Below are positions 45,022 to 53,988 of a DNA stretch of 64,000 bases, in pieces. The notes under the pieces were generated by a model. The model was given only the letters and a program-made list of their open reading frames with translations. It ran no database searches and was not told the DNA's origin. The stretch spans positions 930,465 through 994,464 of the forward strand of contig NZ_OU907312.1 of the NCBI RefSeq assembly GCF_918320885.1, in the 5' to 3' direction. Numbering within the stretch: the stretch's first letter is position 1; every line of letters starts with the position of its first letter. The DNA is from an unidentified bacterial endosymbiont (GTDB lineage Bacteria; Pseudomonadota; Gammaproteobacteria; Enterobacterales; G038960095). Position numbers and translations under genes: made by a program.

Positions 45022-45058
45022 CAGCATCACCAATCTTGAGTGTGCGGGTTGTTGGCGA

Positions 45059-45337
45059 TCAAGCGGGTGGTGGGACATAACCAGCCAGGTTGATAGGCTC
45101 TCCTTCAAACAGAAACTGAACCATCTTTTGTTCCAGCAGCCGCCGATGCTCTGGTTTAAACATCGTCAGCTTGTTTTCATTAATCAGCATGGTTTGCTTC
45201 GCTTGCCAGATCGCCCAAGCTTCTTGGGAGATCTCCTGGTAGAGACGATCTCCTAGAGGACCTGGATAGGGCGGTGCGTCTAATCCGGGGCTTTGACGTT
45301 TTAAATAGGCACAGACTATCAGTCGATTGGTCATCAT
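45059..45337 (-). CDS. yggX: YggX, Fe(2+)-trafficking protein
   Basis: 92 residues (E. coli 91). Matches YggX over its length (YLKRQSPGLDAPPYPGPLGD; ISQEAWAIWQAKQTMLINEN; LEQKMVQFLFEG). One cysteine near the N-terminus (VCAYLKRQ) as in the family. It protects Fe-S clusters from oxidation. Starts 4 bases after mutY, in the conserved mutY-yggX-mltC order. Confidence 0.96.
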   Translation of the reverse strand: MMTNRLIVCAYLKRQSPGLDAPPYPGPLGDRLYQEISQEAWAIWQAKQTMLINENKLTMFKPEHRRLLEQKMVQFLFEGEPINLAGYVPPPA

Positions 45338-45340
45338 GAC

Positions 45341-46393
45341 TCACTGAACTCCTCGAGCAGCCATTAAGGATTGTAGTAGGCGTTGGATAGGGGTTGCCAC
45401 GCCAATCCTAGCGGGTTTGGCTAAGTTATACCAGATCCCAGAGGCACACTCTAGCGCCCTGGGTTTTTCGGTTAACTGTAGATGCAGCGGTCGGATAATC
45501 CATTGAAAATGGGTAAACTGGTGTTGTATCTCAGGGAGCGGTTGAGCATTACTGGGGATTTGCTGTTGCTGTAACCACTGTAGTACCGTTTGAGGAGTGT
45601 CGAATTGCGGGAAACAGAAGAGTCCACCCCAGAGATCACTGAGTGGTCGTTGCACCATCCAGAGGGTGTGGTGGTATTGGAGTAGTACAAACCAAGCCAC
45701 TTTTTTGGGTCTGCTCACCTTGTGCGGTTTTCCAGGGTACTCCTGCCAACGCTGGGTCCTATAGGCTTGACAGCCTGATTGCAGAGGGCAGTCGTGACAG
45801 CCAGGGCGCCGCAGGGTGCAGATCAGTGATCCTAAATCCATCATCGCCTGATTAAAGGGGCCAGCTTGTTGGCGCGGGGTCACCTGGCTGCTTTTGGCCC
45901 ACAGCTGTCGTGCCACTTGGGGGTCGCCAGGCCAGCCGGCAATGGCATAATATCGGGCCAAGATCCGCTTAACATTCCCATCAAGAATGGGGTAGGGCAG
46001 TCCAAAGGCGAGGGATAGGATGGCCCCAGCTGTTGAGCGACCGATCCCAGGCAGAGCAGTCAGCGCATTAAAGTCATCAGGGAATCGACCTTGATACTGG
46101 CTGAGGATAGTGTGTGCAGCCCGATGGAGATTACGCGCTCTGGCGTAATAGCCCAAGCCACTCCAGAGATGGAGCACCTGATCGAGCGGTGCTTGCGCTA
46201 AAGCTTGCAAGGTGGGTAGCTGAGTGATGAAGCGTTCAAAGTAGGGGATGACAGTCATCACCTGGGTCTGCTGTAGCATGATTTCAGAGAGCCAGATGGA
46301 GTAAGGGCTAGGATCACGTTGCCAGGGAAGATCTTTTCGACCCTGGTGTTGTGCCCATTGCAGTAGTCGGGCTGAAAAAGCAGCGGATGGCAT
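45341..46393 (-). CDS. mutY: MutY, adenine DNA glycosylase
   Basis: 350 residues (E. coli 350). N-terminal HhH-GPD domain with [18 protein letters not shown] and the catalytic-lysine-type region [20 protein letters not shown]; a [4Fe-4S] cluster with C-X6-C-X2-C-X5-C spacing ([17 protein letters not shown]); and a C-terminal NUDIX-like domain (residues 225-340) that reads 8-oxoG. It removes adenine opposite 8-oxoguanine. Divergent from trmB. Confidence 0.97.
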   Translation of the reverse strand: MPSAAFSARLLQWAQHQGRKDLPWQRDPSPYSIWLSEIMLQQTQVMTVIPYFERFITQLPTLQALAQAPLDQVLHLWSGLGYYARARNLHRAAHTILSQYQGRFPDDFNALTALPGIGRSTAGAILSLAFGLPYPILDGNVKRILARYYAIAGWPGDPQVARQLWAKSSQVTPRQQAGPFNQAMMDLGSLICTLRRPGCHDCPLQSGCQAYRTQRWQEYPGKPHKVSRPKKVAWFVLLQYHHTLWMVQRPLSDLWGGLFCFPQFDTPQTVLQWLQQQQIPSNAQPLPEIQHQFTHFQWIIRPLHLQLTEKPRALECASGIWYNLAKPARIGVATPIQRLLQSLMAARGVQ

Positions 46394-46462
46394 GGAAACA
46401 GGTAGCCGATTTGGTGTTAAAATGGCTTATTATTCCATGGAACCACCCTAGAGGATAGTGAC

Positions 46463-47173
46463 TTGCAGCACAACCCTACAGCCGATGAGTCGCCACTGCG
46501 GACTCATCGTGCCATCTGCAGTTTTGTACGTCGCCAAGGGCGCTTTACCCAGGGGCAACAGCAGGCGTTGCAGCGCTACTGGCCTTTGATGGGTATTGAC
46601 GATCAGCTTCCCCTAGAACCCCTCACTGCCCATTTTGGTCGTGAAGCGCCGCTGGTGGTTGAGATCGGTTTTGGCATGGGAGCGAGTTTAGTCACCCAGG
46701 CTTGTGCACAGCCCCACTATAATTTTCTAGGCATTGAGGTGCACTTACCGGGGGTGGGGGCTTGTTTAGCGGCCGCACAACAGGCCGGGGTGACCAATAT
46801 TCGCGTGATCAAGCAGGATGCAGTGCTGGTGCTCACTGAACGGCTAGCTGATCAGGTGGTCGATCGACTACAGCTGTTCTTCCCCGATCCCTGGCCCAAA
46901 GCGCGCCATCATAAACGGCGCTTAGTACAACGCCCTTTTATTGACTTGCTGCAGCGAAAGCTTAAGGTGGGCGGTCTGCTCCATCTAGCGACTGATTGGT
47001 ACCCTTATGCACAACAGATGCTGGATAGTCTGCAGACACATAGTGGCTATCAAAATGTAGCGGCTACTGGGGAGTATCTCCCTCGTCCAGCCTGGCGGCC
47101 GCTCACTAAATTTGAGCGGCGTGGCCATCGGTTAGGTCATGATGTGTGGGATCTTTTATTTCAGCGGCTTTAA
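46463..47173 (+). CDS. trmB: TrmB, tRNA (guanine-N7-)-methyltransferase
   Basis: 236 residues from a TTG start with an AGAGGA ribosome-binding site 8-10 bases upstream; no ATG or GTG is available in this frame before the conserved region. RSFVRRQGR-type opening (CSFVRRQGRFTQGQQQAL), SAM-binding VVEIGFGMGASLV, and the catalytic loop FFPDPWPKARHHKRRLVQ. It methylates G46 of tRNAs. Divergent to mutY, as in E. coli. Confidence 0.95.
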   Translation: MQHNPTADESPLRTHRAICSFVRRQGRFTQGQQQALQRYWPLMGIDDQLPLEPLTAHFGREAPLVVEIGFGMGASLVTQACAQPHYNFLGIEVHLPGVGACLAAAQQAGVTNIRVIKQDAVLVLTERLADQVVDRLQLFFPDPWPKARHHKRRLVQRPFIDLLQRKLKVGGLLHLATDWYPYAQQMLDSLQTHSGYQNVAATGEYLPRPAWRPLTKFERRGHRLGHDVWDLLFQRL

Positions 47174-47300
47174 TCGTTCAGATAAAAGGATTGCAGGATG
47201 CTGTGAGACACCCCAAAGTAATACCAGGGGCTACTGGCGTGATGCCTGGCTACTGGTTGCCTTTCACTCACCATCGTTTGTTCACACTCTGGAGTGTTGC

Positions 47301-48452
47301 ATGGTCACTGACATTAATTCACCCCAGTTATTTCAGCGGCGTCGCCGGGCGTTGTGCTATCTAGGGAGTGTTGTTGCTGTAGCAGCGCTGATTTATGGGA
47401 TCTATTGGTGGTTAAACGCACGACACTATCAAGAGACCAATGATGCCTATGTCGTCGGGGATCAGATCCCAATTACCGCCCAAATCAACGGAAAGGTGCA
47501 GCTGGTGGCTGCTGATACGACTGATGTAGTGCAGGCTGGTGATCTGCTGGTCCAGTTGGATCCTGTGGACGCTGAGCAAATCCTCGAACGTGCCAAGTTA
47601 GCTTTAGCACAGTGTGTACGGCAAACGCATAGCCGGCTATTAGAGCGACAACAGCTAGCGGCTAAAGTAGTCCAACAGCGATTGGTATTACAGCAAGCGG
47701 AGGGCGATCTCCAACGTCGTACCCTGTTAGGAAGACGAGGGGCCATTGGTCAAGAAGCCGTGCAACATACCCGTGAAACCGTACAGCAAGCACAGATTTC
47801 GTTAAAAATAGCCACTGAAGCCCTGAGAGCGAGTCAAGCGCTGTTGCTGGATACCCCCTTAGCAGAGCAGCCCGGAGTACTCGAGGCAGCCATTCAACTC
47901 CAGCAGGCTTGGCTAACGTTACAACGCACCCGTATCGTGACTCCAGTGACTGGCCAGGTGGTCCGCCGGAGCGTTCAGCTAGGTACCCAGATTGCTGCCG
48001 GTACACCACTGATGATGGTGGTGCCATTAGAGCGGCGCTGGATAGAGGCTAATTTTAAAGAGACCCAATTAAAAGCGATGCGTATTGGCCAGCCCGTCGG
48101 GGTTACCAGCGATCTCTACGGCATCCAAGTCAACTATGCCGGGGTAGTCACTGGCCTATATGCTAGTACTGGCAGTAGCTTGTCGCTATTACCGCCACAA
48201 AATGCCACGGGAAACTGGATCAAAGTGGTGCAACGTATTCCCGTAAAAATTGCCTTAGACCGCCAGCAGCTCAAGCGTTATCCCCTCCGCATTGGCTTAT
48301 CGACCACAGTCAAAGTGCATACTCAGCAGACTACCGAAGTAACGCCCACTGAAGTTCAAGAACCAGTAAGCTGCTCTCAAGCGATACCCCCCATTGATTT
48401 AACGCCGGTTAAACAATTAATTATTGAGATTATCACTAGCAATGTCGCGTGA
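47301..48452 (+). CDS. emrA: EmrA-type multidrug efflux adaptor (HlyD family)
   Basis: 383 residues from the ATG at 47301; an in-frame extension back into trmB is not supported. One N-terminal membrane helix (LGSVVAVAALIYGIYWWL), then a lipoyl/barrel-sandwich fold split by a long periplasmic coiled coil (about residues 95-190). The YVVGDQIPITAQINGKV segment and IEANFKETQL are EmrA/HlyD hallmarks. It links EmrB in the inner membrane to TolC. It overlaps emrB by 11 bases. A Cys residue occurs in the extended C-terminal tail. Confidence 0.92.
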   Translation: MVTDINSPQLFQRRRRALCYLGSVVAVAALIYGIYWWLNARHYQETNDAYVVGDQIPITAQINGKVQLVAADTTDVVQAGDLLVQLDPVDAEQILERAKLALAQCVRQTHSRLLERQQLAAKVVQQRLVLQQAEGDLQRRTLLGRRGAIGQEAVQHTRETVQQAQISLKIATEALRASQALLLDTPLAEQPGVLEAAIQLQQAWLTLQRTRIVTPVTGQVVRRSVQLGTQIAAGTPLMMVVPLERRWIEANFKETQLKAMRIGQPVGVTSDLYGIQVNYAGVVTGLYASTGSSLSLLPPQNATGNWIKVVQRIPVKIALDRQQLKRYPLRIGLSTTVKVHTQQTTEVTPTEVQEPVSCSQAIPPIDLTPVKQLIIEIITSNVA

Positions 48453-49992
48453 ACTCTCTGAGTCCTCGACAAGAAAACCTTTGGAAGGTGCTTCGCTGGT
48501 TTGGATGACCCTGGGATTGTCCTTGGCAACCTTTATGCAGGTCCTGGATGCCACCATCGCCAATGTCGCTCTACCGACGATTGCTGGTGATTTAGGGATG
48601 GCCACCACCCAAGGGACTTGGGTAATCACCGCCTTTGGTGTGGCTAATGCCATTGCTGTGCCGCTGTCGGGATGGTTGGCGCAGCAATTGGGTGAAGTCA
48701 AATTATTCCTCTGGTCAATGCTGTTATTTATTGTGAGCTCATGGCTGTGTGGTGTGGCCAATAGCTTAGCGAGCTTAGTGTTTTTCCGGGTACTACAAGG
48801 CATTGCAGCGGGGCCTCTAGTGCCCCTAGCGCAGAGCTTATTACTCAATAATTATCCGCCATTAAAGCGGGCGATGGCCTTGTCATTATGGGCATTAACG
48901 ATAGTGATCGCCCCTATTTGTGGCCCTATTTTAGGGGGTTGGATCAGTGATAACTATCACTGGGGTTGGATCTTTTTTATTAATATTCCGGTAGGACTCC
49001 TGGCACTGCTTATGACCTGGCTAACACTCAAAGATCGGGAATCGGTGATCACCCGTCAGCCGATTGATACCGTCGGTTTATGGTTACTGATCATGGGGGT
49101 AGGCTGTTTACAGTGGCTGCTGGATCGCGGTAAAGAGCTCGATTGGTTTGCCTCAACGGAGATCACCCTACTCACTCTGATCGCTGTCATTTCGTTGATT
49201 AGCTTGGTTATTTGGGAATTGACCGAGTCCTATCCGGTACTTGATTTATCGTTGTTCAAGAAACGTAACTTTACCATTGGGGTATTATGTACCTCACTCG
49301 CTTATGGACTGTATATCGGTTCGATTGTTTTAATTCCACTACTCTTGCAGGGGGTGCTGGGCTACACGGCCACCTGGGCAGGCTTGGCGGCGGCTCCGAT
49401 CGGCTTGTTACCCCTGATACTATCCCCCCTGATTGGTCATTTTAGCGCTCGACTCGATATGCGATTCTTGGTGACCGTTAGTTTTCTGGTGTTTGCGTTC
49501 TGTTTCTACTGGCGCTCTACTGTTTTTTGCTCAGCAATTCCGTTTTCTGCAGTTGTTTGGCCCCAATTGGTACAAGGTGTTGCCATTGCTTGCTTTTTTA
49601 TGCCATTAACGGCTATTACGCTCTCGGGTGTGCCACAGCAGCAACTAGCCAGTGCCAGCAGTGTCTCGAATTTTTTACGGACCTTAGCGGGATCAGTAGG
49701 CACCTCAGTGATCACCACACTCTGGAGCCAGCGGGAAGCGCTGCATCATACACAGTTGACCGAACACTTAGATCCCAGCCAGCCGCTACTGCTGGAGTGC
49801 TATCAGCAGTTAGCACAGTGGGGGCTGGATCAGGTGGCAGCCAGCACCGCTTTAGCTCAGCAGATCACTGCGCAGGGGTTCATTATCTCGGCCAATGAGA
49901 TCTTTCTGGCCTCAGCGCTGCTGTTTTTGGCGATGATCGGGCTCGTGTGGTGTGCCAAGCCACCCTTTGGGAGTGGAGAGGTGGGGCATTAA
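48442..49992 (+). CDS. emrB: EmrB-type multidrug efflux transporter (DHA2 MFS, 14 TM)
   Basis: 516 residues from the ATG at 48442, which overlaps emrA (E. coli EmrB 512). Motif A-like and motif C features of the DHA2 family are visible: LATFMQVLDATIANVALPTI at TM1, GTWVITAFGVANAIAVPLSG, and PICGPILGGWISDNYHWGWI in TM5. It is a proton-driven inner-membrane exporter of hydrophobic toxins, working with EmrA. No EmrR regulator is adjacent. Complete. Confidence 0.93.
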   Translation: MSRELSESSTRKPLEGASLVWMTLGLSLATFMQVLDATIANVALPTIAGDLGMATTQGTWVITAFGVANAIAVPLSGWLAQQLGEVKLFLWSMLLFIVSSWLCGVANSLASLVFFRVLQGIAAGPLVPLAQSLLLNNYPPLKRAMALSLWALTIVIAPICGPILGGWISDNYHWGWIFFINIPVGLLALLMTWLTLKDRESVITRQPIDTVGLWLLIMGVGCLQWLLDRGKELDWFASTEITLLTLIAVISLISLVIWELTESYPVLDLSLFKKRNFTIGVLCTSLAYGLYIGSIVLIPLLLQGVLGYTATWAGLAAAPIGLLPLILSPLIGHFSARLDMRFLVTVSFLVFAFCFYWRSTVFCSAIPFSAVVWPQLVQGVAIACFFMPLTAITLSGVPQQQLASASSVSNFLRTLAGSVGTSVITTLWSQREALHHTQLTEHLDPSQPLLLECYQQLAQWGLDQVAASTALAQQITAQGFIISANEIFLASALLFLAMIGLVWCAKPPFGSGEVGH

Positions 49993-50161
49993 CGCTCCAC
50001 GAAGGTCTGTGGCTGCCGTTTCTGCTCACTCTTCGTAACCGCTTATCAGTCTATTCCAATCCTCACAGGAGTCTGAACGATGTTAGTGCCAGGGCAAGCA
50101 GCTTGTCATGATGCTCTCCCTGTTAGATAATGCGCTTTGACATGATTTTGGAGCCAGCGGC

Positions 50162-50512
50162 ATGAGCAGTGAGAGGCCAACGCTCTCTACTATAGAATTT
50201 ACCGCCGCTGCCGCCGCCCGGGTGAACTATTTGGTCGCTCAAGAGAACAACCAGGCACTCAAATTAAGAGTGTATATTACCGGGGGCGGCTGTAGTGGTT
50301 TTCAATATGGTTTTACTTTTGATGAGCAGGTGCATGAAGGGGATACCCTGGTCAACACCCAGGGAGCGTTACTAGTAGTAGATCCGATGAGTCTACAATA
50401 TTTGAACGGAGCGGCTGTGGATTATCTGGAGGGATTAGAGGGATCACGCTTTATCGTCAATAATCCTAATGCTAAAACCACCTGCGGGTGTGGTTCTTCT
50501 TTTACCCTATGA
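50162..50512 (+). CDS. erpA: ErpA, A-type iron-sulfur carrier
   Basis: 116 residues (E. coli 114). The three A-type cysteines are present: [18 protein letters not shown] and [11 protein letters not shown]. It delivers Fe-S clusters to IspG/H and respiratory apoproteins. The start is ATG at 50162. Monocistronic; its 3' end lies 5 bp from the convergent tRNA-Ser gene. Confidence 0.97.
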   Translation: MSSERPTLSTIEFTAAAAARVNYLVAQENNQALKLRVYITGGGCSGFQYGFTFDEQVHEGDTLVNTQGALLVVDPMSLQYLNGAAVDYLEGLEGSRFIVNNPNAKTTCGCGSSFTL

Positions 50513-50516
50513 CGAT

Positions 50517-50607
50517 TGGTGGTGAGAGAGGGATTCGAACCCTCGATACGCTATTAACGTATACACACTTTCCAGGCGTGCTCCTTCAGCCACTCGGACA
50601 TCTCACC
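50517..50607 (-). tRNA. serW: tRNA-Ser(GGA)
   Basis: Read on the minus strand, a 91-nt class II tRNA. Acceptor GGTGAGA pairs with TCTCACC, the discriminator is A, and CCA is encoded at 50519-50517. Anticodon loop CTGGAAA carries anticodon GGA. The long variable arm (GTATACGTTAATAGCGTATC) and T-loop GGTTCGAATCC are typical of tRNA-Ser. It closely resembles E. coli serW/serX. Confidence 0.96.
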
Positions 50608-50994
50608 ACGCTGCTTGAAACGCGCTTCCTTTCCACCCTGACACCGGCCTTGCGCGCAGACTATAAAAAGTTCTTCCTCTAAAAGCAAGCATTCATTGGT
50701 TTTAGCTTCATTGACCTGTTAGAGAGGCACTGTTCACAGGCGGTCATTAAAAAATAGGACTATTTTTAGATGAGCTTGGAAACTTTCTTGTTTTTAACCT
50801 GTCTGAGTTGGTGCTACTGTTTGAAAATTTTTTTCAAAGGCGCGCCGGCACTCTGTTATACACTAGGAGTGCCGGTTTTTTTTTTGAGATAACCCCTCGA
50901 CTGGAGGCCAATCTGAGCGAAGCACTACACCAGGCAGGCTAACAACTCTAAACTGAGCCAGGCAGTTTTTCTGCTGATAAATTAGGAGAAGACC
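50608..50994. other. Stretch without a gene between tRNA-Ser and the ydbH leader
   Basis: Contains the tRNA promoter region (minus strand), a TTTGAAAA/TTTTCAAA inverted repeat at 50821-50839 and the terminator at 50846-50885. No other feature seen. Confidence 0.5.
50846..50885 (+). terminator. Rho-independent terminator
   Basis: A perfect 9-bp stem (CCGGCACTC 50846-50854, GAGTGCCGG 50868-50876) is followed by nine T (50877-50885). It is oriented to stop plus-strand transcription entering the ydbH region, though the nearest plus-strand gene upstream, erpA, ends more than 300 bp earlier. Confidence 0.85.
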
Positions 50995-51078
50995 ATGCTT
51001 GATGACACGCTGCTATCACCCAAGCGTAGCGAGTATTGTGCAGCGATGCAGATTACCCCTAGCCTGATCAGCAACTGA
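50995..51078 (+). CDS. 27-codon leader ORF coupled to ydbH
   Basis: ATG at 50995 is preceded by a strong AGGAGA ribosome-binding site (7-8 bases upstream). The ORF (MLDDTLLSPKRSEYCAAMQI...) ends at TGATG, sharing a base with the ydbH ATG at 51078. ydbH itself has no good ribosome-binding site, so translation of this leader may feed ydbH. It could also be a remnant of a lost upstream gene. The peptide matches nothing I recognise. Confidence 0.45.
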   Translation: MLDDTLLSPKRSEYCAAMQITPSLISN

Positions 51079-53399
51079 TGAGCTTGAGCCCTCTGAAAAA
51101 AGTAGGGTGGATCACCGCTGGCCTGACCGGCGGCTTCCTGCTGCTGCTCGGGGCCTTGTGGATCACACTGCCCCTCCTGCTCAGCACCTGGCATCCTTTG
51201 GGGATCAGTTGGCAGCTGCAAGGGCGGCTAGGGTGGTCGCAGCAGCGGCTCACGGTGCCGGCGCTACAGTTAATCCATCAGGGGATGCCCTTACTCTCTA
51301 TGAGTGCCGCAACCCTCCACTATGGGGCTAACGACTCTACGCCTCCTCACTGGCAATTCACCATTCAGCAGCTCAAGCTCAATACGCCCGTTTGGCAAAC
51401 GGTGATAGCATCAGCCGCCTCACGCCCACGAGCTCAGCCCGTTTGGCTCAGCCAGTTACCACCCTGGCAACTGACTATCCAGCAACTGATCCTAGATCCG
51501 GCGCTGGACGCACCGCTATCAGTGACACTGTCACAGCAGGCGGGTGGGCTACAACTAGAGGGGCAGCATCCCAGCGGACAACTACAAGCAACGCTGGATC
51601 CCCAGCGGCGGCTGCGGCTGTCGGCCCAACTAGCCGCGCCAGGTGATCAGATCCCCATGACCCTACAAGGCGAACTGCAGCTGGGCAAATCGCTGCGGCA
51701 GTGGCCTAGCAGCGGTCAGCTGCAGCTGCAACTACCCAAGACAGCGCTGCCAGAAGCGGCGCAGATCACGCTGCAGTGGCAGGGCCATCAAGGCCAGATC
51801 CGGATGATCACGCCCCAATCTGCTCAACCCTTGCTCGAGCTCCCTTGGCAGTGGCAGTCACAGTGCCTACAGTTTCAACCCGGGCGCTGGGCTTGGCCTT
51901 ATGCAGCACAACCCCTGCAGGGAGCGCTGCAACTGCAGTTGAGTGATTGGCAGCGCCCTCTGGGTCGTTATGGGCGACTACAGAGCCGTTGGCAGCTGTC
52001 AAACGCTCCCTGGGGGCCGGTTACCCTGCGGCTCAACGGCATCATGACCGCGCCCAGTGTCGATCAAGCGACGTTACAGTGGGAGTATCAGGCCCAGGGG
52101 ATCTTGTCGGCACAGCAAACACCCTGGCAGAGTGAAGGGCGTGGTACTTGGCAGCTATCGCAGCAACAGCTGACTATCCAGCAGCTATCAGCGACGCTGG
52201 CAAAGTGGACACCAGGACCTTGTCAAGGAGAGCAGCTGCGACTGACCTTAAAAGCACCACTCCAGTACTCCTTCCTGTCGCGCGCTGCTACTCATTCATT
52301 CTCTACTGCTTGGCGGTTGATGGCAGAGCGACTGTGGCTACCCCATCGCCGTTGTTTACGGCAGCCAAGGCTGGATCTACAACTCCAGGGGAGATCGTTA
52401 CAACAGCTTACCTGGCAAGGGGTGTTGCGATCCGGTCAGATAGCGCCAATCACCGGAAAGGGGCATTGGAATGGCCAGGTACTCCAGGGTGATCTCCACT
52501 GGCGTGAGCCAAGCTTCCAACGGTTACAACCCCTGTTACCGCCTCAGCAGCCGTGGAGTCTCAAGCAGGGTGTGCTGCATCATACCGCAAAGTTTACCGC
52601 TTCAGCGGATCACGGCTTAGCAGTGGTCGGTTTATTAGAGCTGAAAAACGCAGCCATTGGGCTAAAAGAGGGGGCGATCAACGGCATCAATCTCCACCTG
52701 CCATACCGCTGGCAGCGGCAGTGGCAGGTGGGCAAGCCAGATCAGCTTGCAACCTTGCAGATTGAGGAGCTGCGCCAAATCCTAACGTTACGCCATATCG
52801 TGCTTAAGGTTCAAGGGAGACTGCCTTACAGCCAACGGGATCCCTTGCAACTCTCCGGTCAGATTGGTGAGATCCTGGGGGGTAGCCTCATCCTGCCCGC
52901 GCTGTGGCTGCCTCAGCAGGCGCAACCAGGCCTGCTAACACTGACGCATATCGATTTAGCACAACTCAGTGCTTTATTAGGGCATCGGGGAATCCAGCTA
53001 ACCGGTCAAATCAGCGGCCGCTTGCCACTCTATACGGGGGATTCACACTGGTTGATCAACCGAGGTTATTTATGGAATACTACACCGTTGACCAGCACTC
53101 TAGATAAAGCAACCGCTGATAGGCTGCGGCAACCGGGTATGACGGAGAGGGTGATGGATTGGATGACACAATTACAGATTCAGCAGGCCCGGGCACAGGT
53201 GCAACTCGATACGTTAGGGGTATTGACCCTTCAAGCACACCTGAAGGGGAACACCCCCCAGCAGCCACAACAGCCGGTACAGCTTCAGTATCAACATCAG
53301 GAAAACCTATTAACCCTGTGGCGCAGCCTACGGGCCAGTGGGTTACTACAACAGCAAATAGAGCAACAAGCTCCTGCTTTACGGAGATTACACCCATGA
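51078..53399 (+). CDS. ydbH: YdbH, AsmA-like intermembrane lipid transport protein
   Basis: 773 residues (E. coli 879). An N-terminal inner-membrane anchor (VGWITAGLTGGFLLLLGALW) is followed by a very Gln/Leu-rich repetitive beta-structure, as in the AsmA/TamB/YhdP group, with the conserved C-terminal DUF2950-type end. With lipoprotein YnbE and periplasmic YdbL it forms a bridge carrying phospholipids to the outer membrane. Shorter than the E. coli protein but open throughout. It overlaps ynbE by 4 bases. Confidence 0.9.
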   Translation: MSLSPLKKVGWITAGLTGGFLLLLGALWITLPLLLSTWHPLGISWQLQGRLGWSQQRLTVPALQLIHQGMPLLSMSAATLHYGANDSTPPHWQFTIQQLKLNTPVWQTVIASAASRPRAQPVWLSQLPPWQLTIQQLILDPALDAPLSVTLSQQAGGLQLEGQHPSGQLQATLDPQRRLRLSAQLAAPGDQIPMTLQGELQLGKSLRQWPSSGQLQLQLPKTALPEAAQITLQWQGHQGQIRMITPQSAQPLLELPWQWQSQCLQFQPGRWAWPYAAQPLQGALQLQLSDWQRPLGRYGRLQSRWQLSNAPWGPVTLRLNGIMTAPSVDQATLQWEYQAQGILSAQQTPWQSEGRGTWQLSQQQLTIQQLSATLAKWTPGPCQGEQLRLTLKAPLQYSFLSRAATHSFSTAWRLMAERLWLPHRRCLRQPRLDLQLQGRSLQQLTWQGVLRSGQIAPITGKGHWNGQVLQGDLHWREPSFQRLQPLLPPQQPWSLKQGVLHHTAKFTASADHGLAVVGLLELKNAAIGLKEGAINGINLHLPYRWQRQWQVGKPDQLATLQIEELRQILTLRHIVLKVQGRLPYSQRDPLQLSGQIGEILGGSLILPALWLPQQAQPGLLTLTHIDLAQLSALLGHRGIQLTGQISGRLPLYTGDSHWLINRGYLWNTTPLTSTLDKATADRLRQPGMTERVMDWMTQLQIQQARAQVQLDTLGVLTLQAHLKGNTPQQPQQPVQLQYQHQENLLTLWRSLRASGLLQQQIEQQAPALRRLHP

Positions 53400-53590
53400 A
53401 CATCCATCCCAATCTTGTTGTTATTGCTGTGCTGCTGTTCCTCTGCAGCGGTTGTTATCCACGGATCGCTCTCGATGCCCCTAAAGAGCCGATTATGATC
53501 AATATGAGTGTCAAAATTGAACATGAGATCCGTATTAAAGTAGATAAAGAGTTGGATCAGTTAATCAATAGTGATCCATCACTTTTTTAG
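53396..53590 (+). CDS. ynbE: YnbE, outer-membrane lipoprotein partner of YdbH
   Basis: 64 residues. Lipoprotein signal (VVIAVLLFLCSGC, lipobox LCSGC) followed by a short segment (PRIALDAPKEPIMINMSVKI) that in E. coli pairs by beta-strand augmentation with the YdbH C-terminus. It starts within the ydbH stop (ATGA) and is followed after 9 bases by ydbL. Size and order match E. coli ynbE. Confidence 0.93.
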   Translation: MNIHPNLVVIAVLLFLCSGCYPRIALDAPKEPIMINMSVKIEHEIRIKVDKELDQLINSDPSLF

Positions 53591-53599
53591 GGAGAGAGC

Positions 53600-53926
53600 A
53601 TGAAATACCTAAAAACCCCACTATTCTTGTTATTGCTGTTAAGTTACTCCCTGGGTAGCTGGGCTGTCACCTTAGAACAGGCCAAAACTCAAGGGCGGGT
53701 TGGTGAAACCCTCAGTGGTTATCTGGCAGTGCTCCAAGCTGATCCAGAGGCGACCACTTTAGTGCAACAGATCAATGAGCAACGGCGCCAGCACTACCAA
53801 GCACTCGCACAACGCCATGGGGTCTCCTTGAGCGAAATAGAGCGCTTAGCAGGCCAAAAATTGATTGATAATGCCAAGCCGGGTGAATGGGTTCAAGGGG
53901 TGAATCGGCAGTGGCGACAAAAATAA
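53600..53926 (+). CDS. ydbL: YdbL, periplasmic chaperone of the YdbH-YnbE bridge
   Basis: 108 residues (E. coli 108). Signal peptide (TPLFLLLLLSYSLGSWA) and a DUF1318 domain (LEQAKTQGRVGETLSGYLAV, INEQRRQHYQALAQRHGVSL, LIDNAKPGEWVQG). It limits YnbE multimerisation. An AGGGAGAG ribosome-binding site precedes the ATG. Last gene of the ydbH-ynbE-ydbL operon. Confidence 0.95.
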   Translation: MKYLKTPLFLLLLLSYSLGSWAVTLEQAKTQGRVGETLSGYLAVLQADPEATTLVQQINEQRRQHYQALAQRHGVSLSEIERLAGQKLIDNAKPGEWVQGVNRQWRQK

Positions 53927-53988
53927 CCCCAGCAATGTTGATCTACCGCGGCTCCAGGGCAGTTGTTCACCGTCAGTAGCGCCGTTTA

